From assembly GCA_043755595.1 (NCBI GenBank), contig JAYUSQ010000294.1, forward strand, positions 1 to 64,000: a stretch of DNA of 64,000 bases, written 5' to 3'. Position numbers and translations under genes: made by a program. This document shows, piece by piece, positions 8,267 through 16,627 of the stretch. Under the pieces are notes generated by a model. It saw only the letters and a program-made list of their open reading frames with translations, did no database searches and was not told the origin of the DNA. Positions within the stretch are counted from its first letter, which is position 1, and each line of letters starts with the position of its first letter. Source of the stretch: VFZP01 sp043755595. Lineage in GTDB: Bacteria; Acidobacteriota; Terriglobia; Bryobacterales; Bryobacteraceae.

Positions 8267-9519
8267 GCGTTCACTTCCTTATCTGAGTAGGCTGGCGAAA
8301 GCGCCCACGGTTCCCCGGGCAGCGCTCTCAGACAGCCGGCCTTCGCCAGCACCAACTGAACGTCGCCGATATGGCGTTCGCGGAACATGCCCTCGCAGCA
8401 GGCCAGATAGTAATCCCACGTTCGTAGAAACGGCTCGTCAAACCCGAGGGCTCGCACATCGCCGGTGGCGGCCAGGAAGCGGCGGCGCCATTCGGCCAGC
8501 GTGTAAGCGTAGTGCAGGCCGATGTCTTCCAGGCCATGAATATTCAACGCCGTGCAGCGCCCGAGCGAGTTCTGGATTTCCTTCAGTGAAGCCAACTGCG
8601 CCCCCGGAAAAATTCGCCGTTGGATCCAATCGCTTCCCTTCTGGTAGTCATCGAAATGGCGTTCGTTCATGGTGATCGTCTGCATCGCCATCATCCCATC
8701 GGAAACCAACAGCCGGTCGCAGGCTCCAAAGAAATCGTCGTAATGTTCCAGGCCCACGGCCTCGAACATTTCAATGCTGGCGATCTTGTCGAATTGACCG
8801 CGCAGCTTGCGATAGTCCTCCAACAAGAGTTCGATTTGACCGTTCAGGCGATGCTGTGCAAACCTGGCTGCGGCATAGTCGTGCTGCTGCCGGCTGATCG
8901 TGGTCGTCGTGACATGACAGCCGTAGTGCGTGGCGGCGTGGATGGCGAAGCCTCCCCAGCCCGTGCCGATCTCCAGAATCCGATCCTTCGGGGAAAGACC
9001 AAGCTTGCGGCAAAGGCGATCTACTTTTTCGATCTGCGCGTCCTCCAGCGAAGTCTTCGGCGTCTCGTAAATGGCCGACGAATACAGCATGTTGCGGTCG
9101 AGAAAAAGCCGAAAAAAGTCATTACTCAGATCGTAGTGAGCCGCGATGTTGCGGCGGCTGCCGTCCAACGTATTCCGGTTGTGCAGGTGGCGCACGCGAT
9201 TCGCGACGCCGCTCACCCAGCCGAGCGCTCCACCGCGCTTTTCTATGTGTTGCTGATTGCGGACTGCCATGCGCGTTACCGCCACCAGATCCGGAGTGGT
9301 CCAATCGCCGTCCACGTACGCGTCGCCGGTGCCTTCATCGCCGCCCCAAAGCACCCTGCTGAAGAAGCGCTCCCTGCGCACGGCGATCGTGGCGTGGAGG
9401 CTTGCACCCGCGTCTCCAAACGAGTGAGTCCGGCCATCTGGAGTTACTAACTCCAGATGAGCGTCGCGAAGCCGTTCCAATACCCGGAATATCATCCGGC
9501 GAGCCGAGCTGTTAATCAT
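8263..9519 (-). CDS. cfa: Cyclopropane-fatty-acyl-phospholipid synthase family enzyme
   Basis: SAM-dependent enzyme that adds a methylene (or methyl) group to double bonds of phospholipid acyl chains. It has 418 residues: an N-terminal lipid-binding domain (about 1-110), then NDFFRLFLDRNMLYSS, motif I ILEIGTGWGGFAIHAA, and the family's ISRQQHDYA and YQKGSDWIQRRIFPG stretches. The ATG at 9519 was chosen because it overlaps the DUF1365 stop as ATGA; 46 further open codons upstream lie inside that gene. Product could be a cyclopropane ring or a methyl branch. A second, shorter Cfa-like enzyme is encoded in the facing operon. Confidence 0.93.
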   Translation of the reverse strand: MINSSARRMIFRVLERLRDAHLELVTPDGRTHSFGDAGASLHATIAVRRERFFSRVLWGGDEGTGDAYVDGDWTTPDLVAVTRMAVRNQQHIEKRGGALGWVSGVANRVRHLHNRNTLDGSRRNIAAHYDLSNDFFRLFLDRNMLYSSAIYETPKTSLEDAQIEKVDRLCRKLGLSPKDRILEIGTGWGGFAIHAATHYGCHVTTTTISRQQHDYAAARFAQHRLNGQIELLLEDYRKLRGQFDKIASIEMFEAVGLEHYDDFFGACDRLLVSDGMMAMQTITMNERHFDDYQKGSDWIQRRIFPGAQLASLKEIQNSLGRCTALNIHGLEDIGLHYAYTLAEWRRRFLAATGDVRALGFDEPFLRTWDYYLACCEGMFRERHIGDVQLVLAKAGCLRALPGEPWALSPAYSDKEVNA

Positions 9520-10271
9520 GAATTTACCCCTGGATGCGGGACCACCGGAACGCCTTTCAGGTAGAGCCGCAAAGCCTGCCAATGGATGGCTGCCATCACC
9601 TTGCCGGTCATAAACGGTTGTCGCAATAAAGCCTTGGCCAGATTGGCGGACGTCCACGCCCTACGCTCCAGCGCCAGTGTGGCGTCGAAAAACGTTTGCC
9701 CCTGGTCGAGCGTGTTCATGTGAAGCACCAGACGCTCGGCCGGTTCAGTTACTACGAACTCATAGTCGAGAGCCATCTTCATGAAGGGAGAAACGTACAT
9801 ATCTTTTGGACACGCGAAACGCAATGAATTCCGGCCGGCCAGCACGTTGTGCGGACCCAGCCAATAGTTTCGGCTTTCCCCGTAGGTGTTATTCACTTCA
9901 GCCATCACGAGCGGCGTTCCGCCCTCCTTGCGATAGCAAAAAAAGAGCGAGATCGGATTAAAGCAGTAGCCTAAATAGCGGAGGTGAGTCAGCAGAAATA
10001 CGGGTCCGTCCGGAAACTGAATACCCTGGGCCTGCGCGTCGGTTTGCAGCCTGCGCCGCAAAGTGAGGGCGGGATCGCCAAAATGATCCCGTTGATCGAA
10101 GCTGGCCCAGTTGAACCGGTTGTAACTGGACAATCGGGAGCGCTGCATCGTTTCTGGAATTCGGTCTATGTCCACCAGCGCCATGAACAGCGAGTAACTA
10201 AACTCGTGCCGATGAGGTTGAAAACGGCGATGGCGCAGCGTACCTGTATAAATGGCGGGTTCTAATGTCAC
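9516..10271 (-). CDS. DUF1365 (COG3496) protein
   Basis: A 251-residue member of DUF1365. Recognisable features are the opening IYTGTLRHRRFQPHRHEFSY, the stretch FCFNPISLFFCY-like text near residue 95, and the VNNTYGESRNYW segment. Function is unproven; the family nearly always travels with the COG2907 FAD oxidoreductase and Cfa enzymes, so a role in acyl-chain modification is inferred. The start is GTG, whose G is the last base of the upstream TAG stop (TAGTG), and the stop overlaps the Cfa ATG. No signal peptide is visible. Confidence 0.9.
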   Translation of the reverse strand: MTLEPAIYTGTLRHRRFQPHRHEFSYSLFMALVDIDRIPETMQRSRLSSYNRFNWASFDQRDHFGDPALTLRRRLQTDAQAQGIQFPDGPVFLLTHLRYLGYCFNPISLFFCYRKEGGTPLVMAEVNNTYGESRNYWLGPHNVLAGRNSLRFACPKDMYVSPFMKMALDYEFVVTEPAERLVLHMNTLDQGQTFFDATLALERRAWTSANLAKALLRQPFMTGKVMAAIHWQALRLYLKGVPVVPHPGVNS

Positions 10272-11515
10272 TATACTTGCACTCCGAGACTTTCGGCCAC
10301 GCGCAACGCGGACCGTACACCATCCTCATGAAAGCCATAGAACCAATAGGCCCCGCAGAAATGAGTCCGGCGGCGGCCGCTGATCTCCGCCCAGCGCTCC
10401 TGCGACCGCAACGCCGAGCGATTGAAAACCGGGTGATGATACACCATCCGTTTCAGCGAGTGCTCCGCGGCGATCGCGCCATTCGCGTTGAGAGTGACGC
10501 AGTATTGCTCGCGCGTGGAAAGCGATTGAAGCCGGTTCATGTGATAAGTCAAGGTGACTTTGCCGCGGTCTCCGAGCAGGTAGTTCCAGGAGGCGCGCGC
10601 GCGCGGACGGCGCGGCAGGAAGTCCGCGTCGGTGTGCAGGCAGACCTCATTCCGCGTGGTCTCGAACTGAGACAAAACTTCGCGCTCCCTCTCCGCCGGA
10701 TCGGCCAGCAAAGGCAAAACCTGGTTGCCATGACAAGCGAAGACCACTTCGTCAAAGCGCAAGGACGGGCGCCCCGCAATGTCCAGCTGCACGCCCCCTT
10801 CGCTACGCGAGATCGATCGGATTTCCACGCCGGTGTGAATGCGGTCGGCGAAAGGGGCCGTAATGGGCGAGAGGTAGGCGTGGCTACCACCGCGAATCGT
10901 CAGCCATTGAGGACGTGTGTTGATGCCCAGCATACCGTGATTCAGGAAGAAGCGAACCAGAGTGTGCGCCGGAAACGAACCGATCTCTTGGGTCGGCATC
11001 GACCAGACGGCTGAGGCGATGGGATACAAATAGCGCTCGACGAACTCCGGGCTGTAGCCTCCGGCTTCGACAAAGTCAGACAGAGTCAACGCCGTCGCCT
11101 CTGCCTGATCCAGCAGCTTAGGCGATTCCCGGTTGAAGCGTAGAATCTCGGCAAGCAATCGATAATGTTTCGGCTGTAGCCAGTGGGCGGACTGGGCAAA
11201 AAAACCTCCCAACCCGCGGCTCGAATATTCAAAGCCTCCGCCTGCCGACGCAACCGCGAAAGACATATCGCTCGGTTGAGTCGCCACGCCTAACTCCGAA
11301 ATCAGGCGGCAAAAATTCGGATAGGTGCGCCGGTTGTGGACGATGAATCCGGTGTCGACTGGCAGCGGTCCTTGGCTTGAGTCCACCATCACCGTGTGCG
11401 TGTGGCCGCCCAGGCGCTCGTCGCGCTCAAACAGAGACACTTCATGCTTTCGGCTGAGGTAGTATGCAGCCGAGAGGCCTGAGATGCCGGCGCCAATGAT
11501 TGCGATCCGGCTCAT
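10271..11515 (-). CDS. FAD-dependent oxidoreductase (COG2907, amine-oxidase fold)
   Basis: A 414-residue flavoprotein. The N-terminal dinucleotide motif is IAIIGAGISGLSAAYYL followed by the acidic FERDERLGGHTHT, typical of NAD(P)/FAD amine-oxidase-fold enzymes, and VDTGFIVHNRRTYPNF is characteristic of COG2907. It probably oxidises or desaturates an acyl chain for the downstream Cfa enzyme. ATG at 11515 starts directly at the FAD motif, with AGG upstream; nine extra in-frame codons lie before it. It is the first gene of the minus-strand lipid operon and faces the DUF1475 operon across a 227-bp gap. Confidence 0.9.
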   Translation of the reverse strand: MSRIAIIGAGISGLSAAYYLSRKHEVSLFERDERLGGHTHTVMVDSSQGPLPVDTGFIVHNRRTYPNFCRLISELGVATQPSDMSFAVASAGGGFEYSSRGLGGFFAQSAHWLQPKHYRLLAEILRFNRESPKLLDQAEATALTLSDFVEAGGYSPEFVERYLYPIASAVWSMPTQEIGSFPAHTLVRFFLNHGMLGINTRPQWLTIRGGSHAYLSPITAPFADRIHTGVEIRSISRSEGGVQLDIAGRPSLRFDEVVFACHGNQVLPLLADPAEREREVLSQFETTRNEVCLHTDADFLPRRPRARASWNYLLGDRGKVTLTYHMNRLQSLSTREQYCVTLNANGAIAAEHSLKRMVYHHPVFNRSALRSQERWAEISGRRRTHFCGAYWFYGFHEDGVRSALRVAESLGVQV

Positions 11516-11614
11516 GGAAGGACCTGAGTGGCCAAGCGACAATTTTGGGGGAGGCTGGAAGGTTTGTCAATCATTCGACCTGTGTCGTCTCGCCAGGGTG
11601 GTGTTTGGGACCGT

Positions 11615-11650
11615 CGTCTGATATAAGATGCATCTAGCTGAGATCAGACG
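11615..11650. promoter_or_regulatory. Nested palindromes between two lipid operons
   Basis: An exact 8-bp inverted repeat (CGTCTGAT at 11615-11622, ATCAGACG at 11643-11650) encloses a perfect 10-bp palindrome AGATGCATCT at 11626-11635. It lies in the 227-bp gap between the FAD oxidoreductase and DUF1475 genes. Such nesting suits a dimeric repressor or activator controlling both directions, or a stem-loop. No regulator gene is adjacent. Confidence 0.5.
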
Positions 11651-11742
11651 CAAAATGTTTCGGGCACCGACAAAATAATCCGCCCGGGGCGATGCCACCG
11701 GAATCAAAAAGGAAGATTCACTCCAAAAGCCGCGGTTCAGCC

Positions 11743-12069
11743 ATGAAAACAGCCCTCAAAATTCTTTTCGCGACCATGTTCGTTTGGATGATCGTCGTCA
11801 CCATTCGAACCGGCTTGACAATAAGCTTATGGGACGCGTGGGATTCATTCGGCGAAAACCCTTGGGCGGTGGCGACGTTGTACGATGCCTACTTCGCGTT
11901 CATAACATTCTGGGTGTGGGTGGCTTACCGGGAAACGGCTATGTGGGCTCGAATTCTCTGGCTAATCCTGATTCTATGTTTGGGGAGCATTGCGATGTCC
12001 TTTTACGTCCTCGTAAGGCTCTTTCGTCTTAAGCCGGAGCAGCCCGCCGAAGCGATCCTGCTGCGATGA
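11743..12069 (+). CDS. DUF1475-like small membrane protein
   Basis: About 108 residues with three membrane helices: residues 5-22 (LKILFATMFVWMIVVTI), about 40-60 (ATLYDAYFAFITFWVWVAY) and about 70-92 (ARILWLILILCLGSIAMSFYVLV). The TLYDAYFAFITFW stretch and the position beside DUF1295 fit DUF1475, a family of unknown role in the Cfa/DUF1295 neighbourhoods. ATG at 11743 opens the first helix; an earlier in-frame ATG at 11692 adds only a basic tail. The stop overlaps the DUF1295 start (ATGA). Confidence 0.7.
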   Translation: MKTALKILFATMFVWMIVVTIRTGLTISLWDAWDSFGENPWAVATLYDAYFAFITFWVWVAYRETAMWARILWLILILCLGSIAMSFYVLVRLFRLKPEQPAEAILLR

Positions 12070-12854
12070 ACCTCGTGATCGCCGGCGCGGCCAGCGTAGC
12101 CATCCTGATGTTCGTGTTGTGGCTGATTCAGTTGAGAACTGGTAACGCGTCGATCGTCGACATGGGTTGGGCCGGCGGTCTCGCGCTGCTGGGCGTTCTC
12201 TATGCCGTTTTGGGCGGAGGCTTCTGGCTGCGCGCGGCTCTGATCGGAGCGATGTCCGGGATCTGGGGACTGCGCTTGGCGATCTACCTCGGGACGCGTA
12301 TCGTTGGACACCCGGAAGAGGGCCGCTACCAGGAGCTTCGGCGCAGTTGGAAAACGAATCTGCCTTTCAAGTTTTTGGTGTTCTTCGAATTCCAGGCTTT
12401 GACCTGCGTTGTCTTGGCGACGCCGTTTTTTCTGGCTGCACGGAACCCGGCCCCCCAAATTTCGACGCTTGAATGGTTTGCGGTCGCGTTATGGCTTCTT
12501 GCTTTGGCGGGAGAAGCCACCGCCGACGCCCAGTTGAGTGCGTTCAAGGCCGATCCGTTGAACAGGGGCCGCACCTGTCAAGTGGGCCTCTGGCGTTGGT
12601 CGCGTCACCCGAATTACTTCTTTGAGTGGCTGATTTGGGTAGCGTTCGCCCTCTTCGCGTTGGGTTCTCCAGAAGGTTACTGGGGTTTACTCTCGCCGGC
12701 TCTGATGCTCTATTTCGTTCTCCGCGTCACCGGCATCCCAGCCACCGAAGAGCAAGCCGTTCGCACCCGTGGCGATGAGTATCGCCGGTATCAACAAACC
12801 ACTAGTGCTTTCGTGCCGTGGTTCTCAAAATCAAACAAGAAAGTGTCCGCATAA
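12066..12854 (+). CDS. DUF1295 membrane protein (steroid 5-alpha-reductase fold)
   Basis: A 262-residue integral membrane protein of the COG3752/DUF1295 group. The diagnostic segment is GLWRWSRHPNYFFEWLIW, matching the NADPH-binding C-terminal region of 5-alpha-reductase and isoprenylcysteine-methyltransferase folds; six or seven hydrophobic segments fill the rest. It probably reduces or isomerises an acyl-chain double bond next to the methyltransferase product, but the substrate is not known. Coupled to DUF1475 by ATGA; the Cfa-like gene starts at once after its stop. Confidence 0.88.
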   Translation: MNLVIAGAASVAILMFVLWLIQLRTGNASIVDMGWAGGLALLGVLYAVLGGGFWLRAALIGAMSGIWGLRLAIYLGTRIVGHPEEGRYQELRRSWKTNLPFKFLVFFEFQALTCVVLATPFFLAARNPAPQISTLEWFAVALWLLALAGEATADAQLSAFKADPLNRGRTCQVGLWRWSRHPNYFFEWLIWVAFALFALGSPEGYWGLLSPALMLYFVLRVTGIPATEEQAVRTRGDEYRRYQQTTSAFVPWFSKSNKKVSA

Positions 12855-12857
12855 TTG

Positions 12858-13901
12858 GTGCAAGCCTGGTACGAGCCCATCGTTGAACGAGACCTGGTTC
12901 CCGACTGGATATTGAGAGCGGGCATCCGGCAGCTCGCAGCCGAGCGTCTCCGCGAAGAAGATCAAGGCGATCCCGAACGTCAGCGCGCGCGCCAACTGCG
13001 CTACATCGAACAACTCAAGGCAAGTCCGATCGCCATCTGCACCGGCGAAGCGAACCAGCAGCACTACGAGGTTCCGGCTGAGTTTTTCCTTTCGGTCCTT
13101 GGCAGTCACGCCAAATATAGCTGCTGCTACTGGCAGGACGGCGACTCACTCGACAGCGCCGAACGGCGCATGCTGGATTTGACGGCCGAACGGGCGCGGC
13201 TTGAAAATGGCCAGGCGATTCTTGACCTCGGTTGCGGCTGGGGTGCATTCTCGTTGTATGCCGCCGCTCGCTTTCCGGACAGCGCCATCGTGGGCCTATC
13301 GAACTCCAATTCCCAGCGCCAACATATCGAAGCGCAGGCGCGAGCGCGTGGGCTGACCAACCTGCGCATTGTCACCGGCGACATCAATACGTTTGAGGCC
13401 GATCGCCGCTTTGACCGGATCGTGTCGGTGGAAATGTTTGAGCACGTGCGCAACTATCGGCTTCTGCTTCGGAAGGTGGCTTCGTGGATGAAACCGGACG
13501 CGTTGTTGTTTGTCCACATCTTCACGCACCGCCGTTTTGCCTATCCCTACGAGGTCAGGGACGCGAGCGACTGGATGGCTCAGCATTTCTTCACCGGCGG
13601 CCAAATGCCGAGCGACGACTTGCTCCTTAATTTTCAGGAAGACGTGAAGATCGAAGACCACTGGGTGCTCGACGGCACGCACTACCAGAAGACCTCGGAA
13701 GCATGGTTGACTCGTTTGGATCGGCGCCGAGACGAAACCCTTCATCTCTTCACAAAGGTCTATGGAGAAGACGTAGCGCTCAAGTGGCTTGTCCGCTGGC
13801 GCATTTTCTTTCTGGCCTGCGCGGAATTATGGGGCTATCGCGGCGGCTCCGAATGGGTGGTCTCGCATTATCTTTTTTCCCGCTCGCAGCCGCCTGATTG
13901 A
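12858..13901 (+). CDS. Cfa-like SAM-dependent methyltransferase (short form)
   Basis: A 347-residue COG2230 enzyme with motif I ILDLGCGWGAFSLYAA, VGLSNSNSQRQHIEAQA and the EMFEHVRNYRLLLRK segment. It lacks the lipid-binding N-terminal domain seen in the 418-residue paralog on the other strand and instead begins with a helical arm containing LRYIEQLKASPIAICT. This shorter form typically accompanies DUF1295. GTG at 12858 was chosen; TTG at 12855 abuts the DUF1295 stop. It likely methylates an unsaturated acyl chain, giving a mid-chain methyl branch together with DUF1295. Convergent with the broken kinase, 18 bases apart. Confidence 0.9.
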   Translation: MQAWYEPIVERDLVPDWILRAGIRQLAAERLREEDQGDPERQRARQLRYIEQLKASPIAICTGEANQQHYEVPAEFFLSVLGSHAKYSCCYWQDGDSLDSAERRMLDLTAERARLENGQAILDLGCGWGAFSLYAAARFPDSAIVGLSNSNSQRQHIEAQARARGLTNLRIVTGDINTFEADRRFDRIVSVEMFEHVRNYRLLLRKVASWMKPDALLFVHIFTHRRFAYPYEVRDASDWMAQHFFTGGQMPSDDLLLNFQEDVKIEDHWVLDGTHYQKTSEAWLTRLDRRRDETLHLFTKVYGEDVALKWLVRWRIFFLACAELWGYRGGSEWVVSHYLFSRSQPPD

Positions 13902-13919
13902 GAGAGAGCCCCTTTCCGC

Positions 13920-15927
13920 CTAACGCGACATCGCTGAACGGATCGAGCCCACCACGCTCTGCACCGATTGGCGCGGGACGAAGTTGTAGTTCTTGCCCTT
14001 GTGAATCTTCACTTGGAACGCGGTTTCGCCGGCGATGCGGTTGCGATTGATCTCCACCTTGTCGATGTTGCTCAGTTCCGTCGTGAAGCTATCGTTGGAA
14101 CTGAGTGAATCGAAACGAAGGCGTGTGCCGCTGAGGCTGAGCGTTCCAAAGCATGGGTCTTTTTCGCCGCGCACGACGGCGCGCGGGTTTCGCAATTGCC
14201 CCCAATCGATCATGAAACTGGCGACTCCGATCCCGTGGTGATGATAGACGCTCCATGACCCGGTTTGGATCGGTTTGGGTATCGGCGGAGGCGGCGGTTC
14301 CACGACGCTAACCACCGCCGTACGTTCTAACGTCCCGGTCGGCGTTTCGGCGGTGAGCCGCGCTCTGAGATCGTCGTTGGGTTTGAGCGTCCTGCGGCCC
14401 GACAGTTCCACGGCGACCCCATCCAGCGTGACGTTGGTCGCGCCTTCGACGGACCAGCGCAATTCCGTGGATTGGCCGCGTTCGATCCGGTCTGGCTTGA
14501 ATTCAAAGGCGGTGATGCGCGCCGGGATCTTCTTCTCCGGGCCAGGTTTTATGCTGCCGTCGAATGGTGGGACCTTCGAATCGTCCGGCTTCTTTTCCTT
14601 GCCCTCATCTTTACCTCCCTTATGAGGCCCGCCGTCAACAGGCCCGTCGTTTGGTTTTTCGACAATGACCGGCGTCTTATTCTGTTCTCCGCCCTTGGTC
14701 TGATCTTCGCCCTTCGACTTCTCCCGATGCGGCTCCTCCACGCTGGGCTTGGGTTTCGGGATGACAGCGACGATCGCGACTAGCGCCAATACTCCCGCCG
14801 CTGCCCCGAGCAGCCAAGCGGGCAGACCGAGCTTGATCGCCATTTTTTCAAAAAAAGACAACGGCCCTGGTGGCGGCAGAGGCGAAGGCTTCGGAAGCGG
14901 GACTGGGGTGGGAGCCGGAACCGGCGGCGCCACCACCGGAATAGGAGCGACAACTTCGCCCTGCAACGCGCGCCGGAATTCATCCATGTCCGCGAAACGC
15001 TCTTCGGGTTTCAAGCGCAAGCGCACGCAGTAATGCCTGTTCGGCGGCGGGAGCGATATTGATTCCCCGTTGCGACGGGGGAACCAGCGGCACTTTCGCC
15101 ATGCGGTCGGGCGCGGGTGGCGGCACTTCGCCAGTAAGCGCGCGATAGAGCGTGCAAGCCGTGGCGTAGACATCCGTCCATGGCCCTTGATTGCCGCGCG
15201 TTTGATATTGCTCGGGCGGCGCGAAGCCGGGCTTCAGAATCACCGAAAGGTTCTTGCTGTGTTGGCCCAGCGAGTAACGCGCGGCGCCGAAATCGATCAC
15301 CTTCACTTGGCCATTGCGCAGCAGGTAAATGTTGTCCGGGCTGACGTCGCGATGCAGCAGGCCGGCGCGATGGACCTCGCGCAATGCGTCGATGACCGGC
15401 GAGATAACGCGCATCGCTATGGCCCAGTCCACCTTGCCGCCCGCGCGTTACAGGTAGCTCTCAAACGTCGCGCCGTCCAGGTATTCGAGGATGATGTAGG
15501 CCGTACCGTGCGCGGCGAAAAAGTTGAGAACCCAGACCACGTTGGGATGGTTTTCAAAACGCGCCACGACGCGCGCTTCCTCAAGATAACGATCGAGGCC
15601 CCAATCATAATCGGCCCGCAGCGTGGGCGAGTATGCGAAGACATCTGGGCTCCCGGAGGCGCGCATCCCCACGCCGCCCGGAAAATATTCTTTGATGGCG
15701 ATTTTGCGCGCCAGGTTGAGATCCCAACCAAGATACGTGATACCAAACCCGCCGTGCCCCAACACACGGCCCACCACGTATTGTTCGCGCAGTATCGTTC
15801 CAGGCGTGAGATAGATCGGGCTCTGCGCAGCCGCGCCGGGTTTCCAGCCGCAACCGGTGCAGGGCGCTGCGCCCCCCATATCGCTCATGCAGTTCAGACA
15901 AAGATTAGGCGGCGTTTCATGTTGCAT
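13920..15927 (-). pseudogene. Membrane Ser/Thr kinase, interrupted by a stop and a frameshift
   Basis: Reading through the lesions gives one 668-residue kinase. It has an N-terminal zinc ribbon (CLNC, CTGC), then the kinase fold: glycine loop GHGGFG, Lys in IAIKEYF, HRDVSPDN, VIDFGAAR. A Pro-rich linker follows, then a membrane helix (LPAWLLGAAAGVLALVAIV) and an external beta domain. Lesion 1 is an in-frame TAA at 15448-15450 inside the kinase domain (between FESYL and RAGGKV). Lesion 2 is one extra base near 15013-15014, after which the frame continues as KPEERFADMDEF. Removing one base makes the length divisible by three. Last gene of the stator/FHA operon, overlapping the PP2C gene by 11 bases. 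It could be a true null mutant or a sequence error. Confidence 0.8.
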
Positions 15928-16627
15928 GAAGGAAGATCCCGATGGCCGAGAGGTTGTCCCGGTCTGGCAATCGCTTCGCGTAGGCGCGCGTGCGGAGTTG
16001 AGTGAGCCACTGCTGCGGCGTTTCGGAGCGTGCGTATTCGATCTCCATCTCGCGCTCCCAGACCGCTTCCCAGAAGCCGTCGCTGGCGAGGAGAAATGCG
16101 TCGCCGGGTTGCAGGGTCACAGGAGCGGAGACAGTGGGATCGCAGTCCGGAGTGCCTGCGGTCCGGAGCAGGCGGCTGCGGTCTTCATGAAACCGAATGG
16201 CGGCCGGGGCGATACGGCCTGCGTCCACCAACGTCTGCGCGAAGCTGTGATCGAGTGTCTGGTGCATCAGGCGCGCTCCGCGAAAGTGATAGAGCCGCGA
16301 GTCGCCCACGTGAGCCCAGGTAGCCTCGCCACCCGCTGCGACAGCGAGAACGACGAGCGTCGTGCGCATCTGCGCCAGTCCCGGATTTTCGTGTTGGGCC
16401 GCGATGACCGCTTCATTGGCTGCCGACACCAACACGCGCGGGTCCAGGCCCGGCGCCGATGCTGAAGCCCCCATCACCGCTTCAACCGCGATGCGAGCGG
16501 CGTGTTCTCCTCCACCGTGGCCGCCCAGTCCGTCGGCGAGAGCCCAACACGAATCGGCGTGCGACGCGAAGTCCTGGTTCACCGGACGATCGCCGGGTTC
16601 GGTGAGCATCGCGGTTTCAAATCTCAT
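15917..16627 (-). CDS. PP2C-type Ser/Thr phosphatase (soluble)
   Basis: A 236-residue PPM/PP2C phosphatase, the Stp1 type that reverses Hanks-kinase phosphorylation. Metal-binding motifs are visible in order: NQDF near residue 18, LADGLGGHGGG, GDSRLY, ASDGFWEAV and the final RDNLSAI. No membrane segment. Its ATG overlaps the stop of the trypsin-FHA gene (ATGA), and its end overlaps the kinase start by 11 bases, so phosphatase and kinase would be made together. A natural opponent of the adjacent kinase. Confidence 0.93.
   Translation of the reverse strand: MRFETAMLTEPGDRPVNQDFASHADSCWALADGLGGHGGGEHAARIAVEAVMGASASAPGLDPRVLVSAANEAVIAAQHENPGLAQMRTTLVVLAVAAGGEATWAHVGDSRLYHFRGARLMHQTLDHSFAQTLVDAGRIAPAAIRFHEDRSRLLRTAGTPDCDPTVSAPVTLQPGDAFLLASDGFWEAVWEREMEIEYARSETPQQWLTQLRTRAYAKRLPDRDNLSAIGIFLHAT

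Noticed and set aside
15448..15450. Recoded stop (selenocysteine or pyrrolysine) in the kinase
   Set aside because: The codon is TAA, not TGA or TAG, and a second lesion follows.
15070..16005. Plus-strand 311-codon frame opposite the kinase
   Set aside because: Antisense of kinase and phosphatase coding sequence; Arg/His-rich with no recognisable motif.
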